From: Pseudomonadota bacterium
GTDB lineage: Bacteria; Pseudomonadota; Zetaproteobacteria; Mariprofundales; Mariprofundaceae
Assembly (NCBI GenBank): GCA_002401635.1
Contig: NVTQ01000005.1
Span: 14,818-21,500, forward strand
Direction of reading: 5' to 3'
DNA length: 6,683 nt
Shown: in pieces, positions 1 to 4,650 of the stretch
Numbering within the stretch: the first letter of the stretch is position 1
Layout: each line of letters opens with the position of its first letter
The notes under the pieces: generated by a model
What the model was told of the DNA's origin: nothing
What the model saw: the letters and a program-made list of their open reading frames with translations, nothing else
Databases searched by the model: none
Translations under genes and position numbers: made by a program

Positions 1-100
1 TTGCTATTACTCGTTTCATCACGCCTTGTCATGAACGAAAAATAGCGGCGTTTGACTCGTGCGAGGTTTTTCGAGATGCCCTATAGACCTAGGAGGTCGC
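1..100. other. Upstream region with no assignable gene
   Basis: All three + frames close before the NfeD gene, with stops at about 33, 45 and 86, so any upstream + strand gene would contribute only a short C-terminal tail that I cannot recognise. On the minus strand an ATG at 19-17 follows an AAGG, so a divergent gene could start here, but only two or three codons are visible. TTGACT (52-57) and TATAGA (82-87) resemble promoter hexamers but lie 24 bases apart, which is too far for a standard sigma-70 promoter. I see no convincing promoter or terminator. Confidence 0.4.
86..98 (+). promoter_or_regulatory. NfeD ribosome binding site inside a small palindrome
   Basis: AGGAGG at 91-96 is a near-ideal Shine-Dalgarno, four bases before the ATG at 101, and it fixes that start over the upstream GTG at 59. 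It lies inside the perfect inverted repeat GACCT-AGG-AGGTC. The 3-nt centre makes a weak hairpin that could partly hide the site. The same GACCTAG string recurs in the large hairpin at 4549-4597. Confidence 0.6.
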
Positions 101-547
101 ATGTTTGAGTCACTGGGTTTGGAAGTTTGGCATATTTGGTTGATTGCTGCGAGTGTGATTGCGGTGGTCGAATTGTTATTGTTGGGCTCTTATTATTTGT
201 TAGCTGTTGCCGGTGGCGCAGCAATCACTGGTTTGATTGCATCGCTGGTAGATATTTCATTAACCGTACAATGGTTTGTGTTTATATTTGCAACAGTCAT
301 TGTTTCCGTGTTAATGCGCTCACTTCGCTCGCCAGCAACAAAAGAAATTCCTGATGATATTTCGTATATGGAAGGTAAGCTGGTGACAGTGCTTGAGCGT
401 GTGTCGCCGCGTGGTCGGGTGATCTATAAAAGCGTGTCATGGGCAGCCGAATCAGCTGAAGTTTTCGAGGTTGATGAAACTGCGCGTATTAAACATGTCG
501 ATGGTAGTACGTTGTTTATTGAAAAATTAGAGGTAAATAAAAAGTGA
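101..547 (+). CDS. NfeD family short membrane protein
   Basis: A 148-residue protein with three hydrophobic segments (about residues 10-29, 31-49 and 55-72) followed by a soluble C-terminal domain (about 85-145). The tail has the small beta-barrel (OB-fold) pattern of the NfeD family, with GRVIYKSVSWAAES at 105-118 matching the usual G-x-V-x-x-x-G-x-x-W-x-A region; the second glycine is replaced here. This is the short NfeD form without the ClpP-like protease domain, comparable to E. coli YbbJ. Such proteins sit in the inner membrane and are typically encoded next to a slipin, with which they are thought to act in membrane organisation. The slipin gene starts 11 bases downstream, which fits an operon. 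The ATG at 101 is chosen because AGGAGG lies just upstream. Family assignment is strong; the exact role is inferred from the family. Confidence 0.9.
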   Translation: MFESLGLEVWHIWLIAASVIAVVELLLLGSYYLLAVAGGAAITGLIASLVDISLTVQWFVFIFATVIVSVLMRSLRSPATKEIPDDISYMEGKLVTVLERVSPRGRVIYKSVSWAAESAEVFEVDETARIKHVDGSTLFIEKLEVNKK

Positions 548-558
548 GGTATGAAGCG

Positions 559-1524
559 ATGGATATGGTGATGATAGGTGTGGCAGTATTGGTGATTGTG
601 CTTGTGTATAAAGGGATTGTGGTGATTCGTAATTCAGAGCGCATGGTAATTGAGCGTTTGGGAAATTATAATAGAACGTTAATGCCAGGCATTAATTTTA
701 TTGTGCCATTCTTGGATCAACCGCGTGAATTTATTTGGAAAAGCCCTGCGGGGGCTGGCGCATTGGGTCGCTTGCTTGGTGATAGTGGTGATTCATCGTA
801 TTCACGCCTGCAAAGTATGGCGCGCATTGATATTCGTGAAACGGTGCTTGATTTTCCATCACAAACGGTGATTACACGCGATAATGTAAGCATTCAAATC
901 AATGCGTTGCTGTATATTGAAATTACCAACCCGCATGATGCGGTGTATCGTATTTCTAACCTTCCCAATGCCATTGAAAAACTTGGGCAAACAACATTGC
1001 GTAGTTTGGTCGGTGAGATGGAGTTGGATAAAACGTTATCCTCGCGTGAAGATATTAATGCACGCTTGCAAATTAGTCTGGATGAGGCTGCCGATGATTG
1101 GGGTGCCAAAGTAAAACGTGTGGAAGTGCAGGATTTGCTTGTGCCAGAAGCAGTGCAAGCTGCGATGGAAAAACAAATGCGTGCAGAGCGTGACAAACGT
1201 GCTGCAATTTTGGAAGCAGAAGGTTCGCGCCAATCAGATATTTTAAAAGCTGAGGGTGAAAAACAGGCTGCAATTTTGGTAGCAGAAGGTAATCGCACAG
1301 CACGTATTCTTGAGGCCGATGGTGAAAAAGCAGCCTTGGATAAACTTAAAGAAGCGTTGGGCGAGCAAGGCTTTAGCCAATACCTGATTGCTATTCGTTA
1401 TTTGGATACTTTGAATACCATTGGTAAAGCAGGCGAAGGTGACAAAACAGTCTTTATGCCAATTGATGCCACAGCAACGTTGGGTGCGATTGGTGGTATT
1501 AAGGAGTTGTTTCAAGGTAAGTAA
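559..1524 (+). CDS. SPFH/Band 7 slipin (paraslipin, QmcA-like)
   Basis: A 321-residue membrane-anchored SPFH protein. Residues 4-22 form one N-terminal hydrophobic anchor. The SPFH core follows, with ERLGNYNRTLMPGINFIVPFLD at about 32-53 and VLDFPSQTVITRDNVSIQINALLYIEI at about 96-122. NLPNAIEKLGQTTLRSLVGEMELD (134-157) and the WGAKVKRVEV stretch (181-190) are typical of paraslipins and E. coli QmcA. Residues 217-260 are a regular 11-residue coiled-coil repeat. The C-terminal FMPIDATATLGAIGGIKELF is also standard. Slipins assemble into large rings that organise membrane domains. Relative to QmcA there is an extra Gly/Ser-rich stretch at about 59-88 inside the SPFH domain. The ATG at 559 is preferred because GAGG (546-549) lies nine bases upstream; a GTG at 544 overlapping the NfeD stop is possible but has no good binding site. 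Confidence 0.93.
   Translation: MDMVMIGVAVLVIVLVYKGIVVIRNSERMVIERLGNYNRTLMPGINFIVPFLDQPREFIWKSPAGAGALGRLLGDSGDSSYSRLQSMARIDIRETVLDFPSQTVITRDNVSIQINALLYIEITNPHDAVYRISNLPNAIEKLGQTTLRSLVGEMELDKTLSSREDINARLQISLDEAADDWGAKVKRVEVQDLLVPEAVQAAMEKQMRAERDKRAAILEAEGSRQSDILKAEGEKQAAILVAEGNRTARILEADGEKAALDKLKEALGEQGFSQYLIAIRYLDTLNTIGKAGEGDKTVFMPIDATATLGAIGGIKELFQGK
1207..1338 (+). repeat. Four 33-bp units encoding 11-residue coiled-coil repeats
   Basis: Inside the slipin gene four consecutive 11-residue units start with ILEAEG, ILKAEG, ILVAEG and ILEADG (residues 217-227, 228-238, 239-249 and 250-260). An 11-residue period is the expected hendecad coiled coil of the SPFH C-terminal region, which lines the cage wall. 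At the DNA level the units have diverged, so this is a protein repeat rather than a recent tandem duplication. Confidence 0.8.
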
Positions 1525-1536
1525 AGAGGTTTTTAG

Positions 1537-1656
1537 ATGAGTTTAAAAGCTAAAGGAACGCTGGAAGTTATCATTAGGAAGCTTAAAGGATTTCGTATCG
1601 GAAAAACTTTGAATGGGTTTTCTGTGAAGAAAATGATTGAAGACGGTCGCCGTTAG
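1537..1656 (+). CDS. Small basic hypothetical protein, 39 residues
   Basis: ATG at 1537 follows AGAGG (1525-1529) with a 7-base spacer, and lies only 12 bases after the slipin stop. The product has 39 residues with 11 Lys/Arg against 3 acidic residues, no membrane segment and no cysteine. It ends at a double TAG. The tail SVKKMIEDGRR resembles the C-terminal ends of some small antitoxin or DNA-binding proteins, but that is only an impression from a short string and no toxin gene follows directly. It could be a genuine small protein, the remnant of a longer gene cut when the downstream cassette arrived, or chance. The good binding site and the operon-like spacing favour translation. Confidence 0.45.
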   Translation: MSLKAKGTLEVIIRKLKGFRIGKTLNGFSVKKMIEDGRR

Positions 1657-1728
1657 TAGTGTGTGTATCACCCACTTGTTCAGGGAGCTTTGTTGTTGTA
1701 GGTGGGAGTGGCGGGGGAGGATAGTCTA
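1657..1728 (+). promoter_or_regulatory. Intergenic leader with strong G-rich ribosome binding site
   Basis: A 72-base gap before the nuclease gene. The only clear signal is GGGGGAGG at 1713-1720, a strong Shine-Dalgarno eight bases before the ATG at 1729. It supports that start over the in-frame GTG at 1702, which lacks such a site. I find no convincing -10/-35 pair here, so the gene may be read through from the slipin operon. Confidence 0.55.
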
Positions 1729-2865
1729 ATGGCAAAAGTATATGTAGTTCGGGAGGGTGGTATAACAACTTCCATGCAACGTATTCGATGTAAGAATGAA
1801 GACCAAGAATTGCAACTTATTTTGGAAAATAACCCAAACCTATTACCAGGAGAGCAAATAAATCCTAATGATCCCCGTCGGTGGTTGATGATTGAAAGGG
1901 AAATGCCAGTTCCAGACCCTTCATCGGGAAGTGACCGTTGGAGTATTGATTTTTTCTTTGTTGATCAAAGTGGAATGCCTACTTTTATTGAATGTAAACG
2001 TTATGATGATTCAAGGTCTCGTAGAGAAGTGATTGGACAGATGTTTGATTATGCTGCGAATGGACATTACTACTGGACGCAATCTGTCATGCGTGATTTG
2101 GCTGAAAAGAATGCATCTGCGAAAGGTTTATCACTTGAAGAGGCAATTCAGAGTATAAGACCAGATGATGATTTAGGTGTAGATGATTTTTTCCAACGGA
2201 TCGAGGATAACCTCCGTGAGGGTCAGGTTAGGTTAGTGTTTTTCCTTGAAGAATCTTCTATGGAACTTAGAAGCGTTGTGGATTTTCTTAACAAACAAAT
2301 GGAACGCTCTGAGGTGTTGATTGTCGAGGCTCGTCAGTATTTGCATGAGGGCACTAGAATTGTAGTGCCCACGCTGTTTGGTTACACAGAGGAAGCGCGA
2401 CAAGTAAAGCGTACTGTGACTGTGACAAGCGGATCGAGAAGGAAATGGGATCAGGAATCTTTCTTTGCTGATGCACGAGCGAAACTCGATCAGGCAAGTA
2501 TCAGCGCATTACAACATCTATATGAGGCGTGCATATCATTCTCTGATAAAACTAGGTGGGGAACAGGAAAAATAATTGGGTCATTTAACCCCCTTATTGC
2601 AAATATTTGTAAGTGTGGTGGCATAATATCTGTTAAGACAACTGATCAGATTGAGCTGAATTTTGGATGGTTGGATGAAACAGATAGCAGTGCCTTATTT
2701 AGAGATGATTTGAAAGAGTTTGTTGTGACAATGTTTGGGTTGGAGTTGCAGGATGGTTGGGAGAAAAAGTATCCAAAACTTGATGCTGAAATTTGGGTGC
2801 CAAAAGCGGATATTTTTATCAAAGGTTTAACACAACTTATACAAAAATATCAGGGTAATGTGTAA
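1729..2865 (+). CDS. PD-(D/E)XK nuclease-like protein, possible defence or repair
   Basis: A 378-residue soluble protein. The N-terminal third has the PD-(D/E)XK endonuclease pattern: an acidic helix with ILENNPNLLPGE (31-42), then SIDFFF with D74, then FIECKR with E88 and K90, then VIGQMFDYA with Q104. The D-x13-E-x-K spacing and downstream glutamine resemble the NucS/RecB-like and restriction-type nuclease cores. Residues about 166-205 (VRLVFFLEES ... DFLNKQM ... EVLIVEARQY) look like an alternating beta/alpha segment often following such cores. Residues about 240-375 are a further domain I cannot name. I infer a DNA-cleaving enzyme; the substrate is unknown. It is more AT-rich than the flanking core genes, and its partner gene follows 60 bases later. 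A transposon nuclease is less likely, since no inverted ends or transposase are visible. Confidence 0.75.
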   Translation: MAKVYVVREGGITTSMQRIRCKNEDQELQLILENNPNLLPGEQINPNDPRRWLMIEREMPVPDPSSGSDRWSIDFFFVDQSGMPTFIECKRYDDSRSRREVIGQMFDYAANGHYYWTQSVMRDLAEKNASAKGLSLEEAIQSIRPDDDLGVDDFFQRIEDNLREGQVRLVFFLEESSMELRSVVDFLNKQMERSEVLIVEARQYLHEGTRIVVPTLFGYTEEARQVKRTVTVTSGSRRKWDQESFFADARAKLDQASISALQHLYEACISFSDKTRWGTGKIIGSFNPLIANICKCGGIISVKTTDQIELNFGWLDETDSSALFRDDLKEFVVTMFGLELQDGWEKKYPKLDAEIWVPKADIFIKGLTQLIQKYQGNV

Positions 2866-2903
2866 ACCACTCGAAGATGTTCTGAAGTAGAAGGGAGTTG
2901 TAA

Positions 2904-2933
2904 ATGCTTGATTATGGAGAAACATATGAGTGA
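2904..2933 (+). CDS. 9-codon leader ORF overlapping the next gene's start
   Basis: ATG at 2904 has a better ribosome binding site (AGGGAG, 2892-2897, 6-base spacer) than the larger gene it precedes. It encodes MLDYGETYE and stops at TGA 2931-2933, three bases past the ATG (2926-2928) of the following gene and in a different frame. This arrangement would let ribosomes ending here restart at 2926, so it may couple or tune translation. It may also be chance. Confidence 0.3.
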   Translation: MLDYGETYE

Positions 2934-3834
2934 TTACTCTAAAGGTATGCGGGTAAAGAACTCCACACGTCCTGACTGGGGGCTTGGGCAAGTTTTGTCA
3001 GATAGTGCTGGTGGACGAGTGAGAGTGTTTTTTATTGATGGAGGGGAAAAGCTACTGATGTTGAGCCATGTAAGTTTGGTTCAGGTTGAGGGGGATGAGG
3101 CAAGAAGTCTTTTTTTAGATAATTTGGTCGTTGAAAAGAGCGTTAAGGTTAAATGTTTTGCATCTTTCAAAGATACAACGGAGACTTTTAGAAAGCTCTT
3201 TCCAGAAGGGTTTCAGGATAGTTATTTTGATAAATGGGAGCGTGAATACAAACTCCAAGGGTGTTTGTTATTGACCGAACTTTTGGATAAGGACGACTTT
3301 GCAAAGCTGTTGGACAAAAAAGAGTTTCAAGAAATATGTAACAGAGCTATGAGAGTAGTTAACAAATTGAACCTCATTTTCCCAAATGAAAAAATGGCGT
3401 TGAAAGATGGACTTAAATTGGAAAATAATCAGCAATTCTTTTCAGAGAAATTGTACGCATTGTTATATAGTGATGATGAGATGAAAAGTCGCTTTAATGG
3501 GTTTGCAAGTTGTCTTGGGAAATTAGGTGCAGCAAAGTGGCCAATAGTTAGTTACTTTCAATTTATCCGTTATCCAGAGCAATATATGTTTGTTAAACCA
3601 CAAGTGACGCAAAATGCGGCAAGTATTTTGGGATTTGAACTCAACTATCAATCGGAACTAAACTGGCAGACATATGATTCTGTGCAAAACTTTGCAAAGT
3701 ATCTAAAAGAGCGATTAGTTGAAATGAACCCTAGAGATATGATTGATGTGCAGACTTTCATGTGGTGCATTGACCCAAGTGTATATAAGGAATACTTGGA
3801 TTGGATAGAAAAGAGTGAGCAAAAGAATAGTTAA
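2926..3834 (+). CDS. DUF3553-type N-terminal domain plus uncharacterised domain
   Basis: A 302-residue soluble protein. Residues 6-55 (GMRVKNSTRPDWGLGQVLSD ... VRVFFIDGGEKLLML) match the small beta-barrel pattern of DUF3553, also found at the ends of some UvrD-type helicases, where it probably binds nucleic acid or protein. Residues about 75-295 form a mostly helical domain with the strings KWPIVSYFQFIRYPEQYMFVKP (204-225), FELNYQSELNW (237-247) and NPRDMIDVQTFMW (268-280). I recognise these as a conserved bacterial domain of unknown function. No helicase or nuclease motif is present. It follows the nuclease gene by 60 bases and shares its low GC, so the two probably work together. The ATG at 2926 is chosen because GGAG (2916-2919) lies six bases upstream; TTG 2908 and ATG 2914 are in frame but badly spaced. 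Confidence 0.7.
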   Translation: MSDYSKGMRVKNSTRPDWGLGQVLSDSAGGRVRVFFIDGGEKLLMLSHVSLVQVEGDEARSLFLDNLVVEKSVKVKCFASFKDTTETFRKLFPEGFQDSYFDKWEREYKLQGCLLLTELLDKDDFAKLLDKKEFQEICNRAMRVVNKLNLIFPNEKMALKDGLKLENNQQFFSEKLYALLYSDDEMKSRFNGFASCLGKLGAAKWPIVSYFQFIRYPEQYMFVKPQVTQNAASILGFELNYQSELNWQTYDSVQNFAKYLKERLVEMNPRDMIDVQTFMWCIDPSVYKEYLDWIEKSEQKNS

Positions 3835-4414
3835 CGTTTTGTTAGCAGGCGTAGATGAAGTAGGGCGCGGACCTTTGGCTGGGCCTGTGGTGACGGCGGC
3901 GGTGATTTTGTCGCCTGATGATCCGATGTTGGGAAAGTACCGTGATTCCAAACGCGTATCAGAGAAAAAACGTATCAAACAATACCATCATATTCGTAAA
4001 CATGCGGTGGCTTATGCGGTGGCACAGGGCACGACTGAGGATATTGAACGCTTGAATATTTTGCATGCGACGATGTTAGCAATGCGCCGCTGTGTGGAAG
4101 CATTACCTGTTCAACCAAGTGAAGTAGTGGTGGATGGTAACCGTGTGCCTGATATGGCGTATCCAGTGTCAGCAGTGATTGGTGGTGATGATTTGGTGCA
4201 GGAAATTGCCGCAGCCTCGATTGTTGCCAAGGTCGTGCGGGATAGGTTGATGCGCTATTTGGATTATCAATACCCTGCATATCAATTTGCCAAACACAAA
4301 GGTTATGGTACCAAAGTGCATATGGAGGCTTTGCGTGAACACGGGCCATGCCCGATTCATAGAATGGATTTTGCACCTGTAAAAAAATACGCAAAATTAC
4401 ATGCTGGTAGGTGA
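3815..4414 (+). CDS. rnhB: Ribonuclease HII
   Basis: A 199-residue RNase HII, which cuts the RNA strand of RNA-DNA hybrids and starts removal of single ribonucleotides misincorporated into DNA. The metal-binding residues are in place: D14 and E15 in AGVDEVGRGPLAGPV, D107 in VVVDGNR, and D125 in the GGDD segment aligning with E. coli D126. DSKRVSEKKR (44-53), LNILHATMLAM (80-90), AASIVAKVVRD (133-143) and HKGYGT (161-166) are all typical. Length matches the family. The likely start is the GTG at 3815, which overlaps the end of the preceding gene by 20 bases and has only a weak binding site, suggesting translational coupling; TTG at 3839 (giving LLAGVDE) is an alternative. mutS follows after a structured gap. 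Confidence 0.95.
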   Translation: MSKRIVNVLLAGVDEVGRGPLAGPVVTAAVILSPDDPMLGKYRDSKRVSEKKRIKQYHHIRKHAVAYAVAQGTTEDIERLNILHATMLAMRRCVEALPVQPSEVVVDGNRVPDMAYPVSAVIGGDDLVQEIAAASIVAKVVRDRLMRYLDYQYPAYQFAKHKGYGTKVHMEALREHGPCPIHRMDFAPVKKYAKLHAGR

Positions 4415-4420
4415 TTATTT

Positions 4421-4440
4421 TCACAAGCAGATGCTTGTGA
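4421..4440 (+). terminator. Perfect 8-bp hairpin after rnhB
   Basis: TCACAAGC-AGAT-GCTTGTGA forms a perfect 8-bp stem with a 4-nt loop, starting seven bases after the rnhB stop. There is no U-tract after it on the + strand, so as an intrinsic terminator it is weak. It may instead protect the rnhB 3' end or be a protein site. Confidence 0.4.
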
Positions 4441-4455
4441 CATATAGCTTATATG
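4441..4455. repeat. Adjacent inverted repeat CATATA-GCT-TATATG
   Basis: A perfect 6-bp inverted repeat with a 3-base centre directly abutting the preceding hairpin and just upstream of the candidate promoter at 4464-4492. The position, the AT-rich content and the dyad symmetry would suit an operator or activator site. No regulator can be named from sequence alone. Confidence 0.4.
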
Positions 4456-4463
4456 ATGGTTTG

Positions 4464-4492
4464 TTATCGTTATGGAATAATTGTGCTAAAGT
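4464..4492 (+). promoter_or_regulatory. Candidate extended -10 promoter
   Basis: TGCTAAAGT at 4484-4492 fits an extended -10 (TGn plus TAAAGT, 4 of 6 matches). A weak -35, TTATCG at 4464-4469, lies 17 bases upstream. Transcription would start near 4499 and read through the hairpins into mutS. Other AT-rich -10-like strings (TATATT 4499, TATAAA 4511) lack a well-spaced -35. Confidence 0.4.
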
Positions 4493-4523
4493 AGATGGTA
4501 TATTCCGCGATATAAAGTTTATA

Positions 4524-4538
4524 AGGGGTAGTTCCCCT
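4524..4538 (+). repeat. Short GC hairpin AGGGG-TAGTT-CCCCT
   Basis: A 5-bp stem with a 5-nt loop, eleven bases before the large hairpin. Its GGGG could also pair with any of the C5 tracts in the neighbouring loop, so two alternative folds are possible: a local hairpin or a long-range kissing contact. Confidence 0.45.
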
Positions 4539-4548
4539 ACAGTTTGTT

Positions 4549-4597
4549 GACCTAGTGAGCATGCCCCCTTCCCCCTCCCCCAGCATGCTCCTAGGTC
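4549..4597 (+). repeat. 15-bp bulged stem with an 18-nt C-rich loop
   Basis: GACCTAG (4549-4555) pairs with CTAGGTC (4591-4597), and GAGCATGC (4557-4564) pairs with GCATGCTC (4583-4590). T4556 is a single bulge. The stem can extend by three more pairs, including two G-U pairs, with GTT (4546-4548) and GGC (4598-4600). The loop is 4565-4582; counting C4564 at the stem top, it carries three C5 tracts (4564-4568, 4571-4575, 4577-4581) separated by TT and T. Such a regular pyrimidine loop on a long stem is very unlikely by chance. It could be an RNA loop for pairing with G-rich targets or a dispersed palindromic element. Confidence 0.75.
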
Positions 4598-4602
4598 GGC
4601 TT

Positions 4603-4627
4603 AATGTTTCATTCGATGAAACATTTT
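4603..4627 (+). terminator. AT-rich 10-bp hairpin with a short T tail
   Basis: AATGTTTCAT-TCG-ATGAAACATT is a perfect 10-bp stem with a 3-nt loop, its 3' end running into a TTTT tract (4624-4627). Only two of ten pairs are G-C, so termination would be weak or partial. That leaves room for readthrough into mutS at 4651. Confidence 0.45.
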
Positions 4628-4650
4628 AACTGACCTGTTAATCTTTGCCC

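Larger units (their letters stand above)
4499..4627 (+). ncRNA. Candidate structured RNA with C-rich loop (sRNA or mutS leader)
   Basis: The stretch holds three successive inverted repeats: AGGGG-TAGTT-CCCCT (4524-4538), a long stem with a C-rich loop (4549-4597), and an AT-rich hairpin running into TTTT (4603-4627). A plausible promoter lies just upstream. The ordered hairpins, the lack of any ORF and the terminator-like end support a small RNA of about 130 nt. If the last hairpin does not stop transcription, the same structure is the 5' leader of mutS, whose ATG is 23 bases further on. I do not recognise a known RNA family. C-rich loops occur in several bacterial RNAs that bind Shine-Dalgarno sequences, for example the actinobacterial 6C RNA, but I see no homology. 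Both ends are estimates. Confidence 0.45.

Noticed and set aside
1..45. C-terminal tail of an upstream gene
   Set aside because: Fifteen open codons are too few, and other frames are equally open; no protein family is recognisable.
52..87. Promoter TTGACT ... TATAGA before NfeD
   Set aside because: The spacer is 24 bases, well outside the usual 16-18.
59..100. Upstream GTG start adding 14 residues to NfeD
   Set aside because: The added residues precede the AGGAGG site and resemble no NfeD start; ATG 101 has ideal spacing.
894..1298. 134-codon open frame on the minus strand
   Set aside because: A shadow of the slipin coiled-coil region; its Ser/Ala pattern mirrors the repeated slipin codons.
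2926..3834. Fragment of a UvrD-type helicase because of the DUF3553 region
   Set aside because: No Walker or other helicase motifs appear; the domain is at the N-terminus and is followed by a different conserved domain.
1525..3834. Transposon or integron carrying the cassette
   Set aside because: No transposase, integrase, terminal inverted repeats or target duplications are visible at either edge.
3975..4424. 149-codon open frame on the minus strand
   Set aside because: It lies fully across rnhB, whose catalytic motifs are intact, and its product is low-complexity His/Pro-rich with no recognisable domain.
4415..4650. CRISPR array or tRNA in the rnhB-mutS gap
   Set aside because: No direct repeats of regular spacing and no cloverleaf with a T-loop; the symmetry is all inverted repeats.
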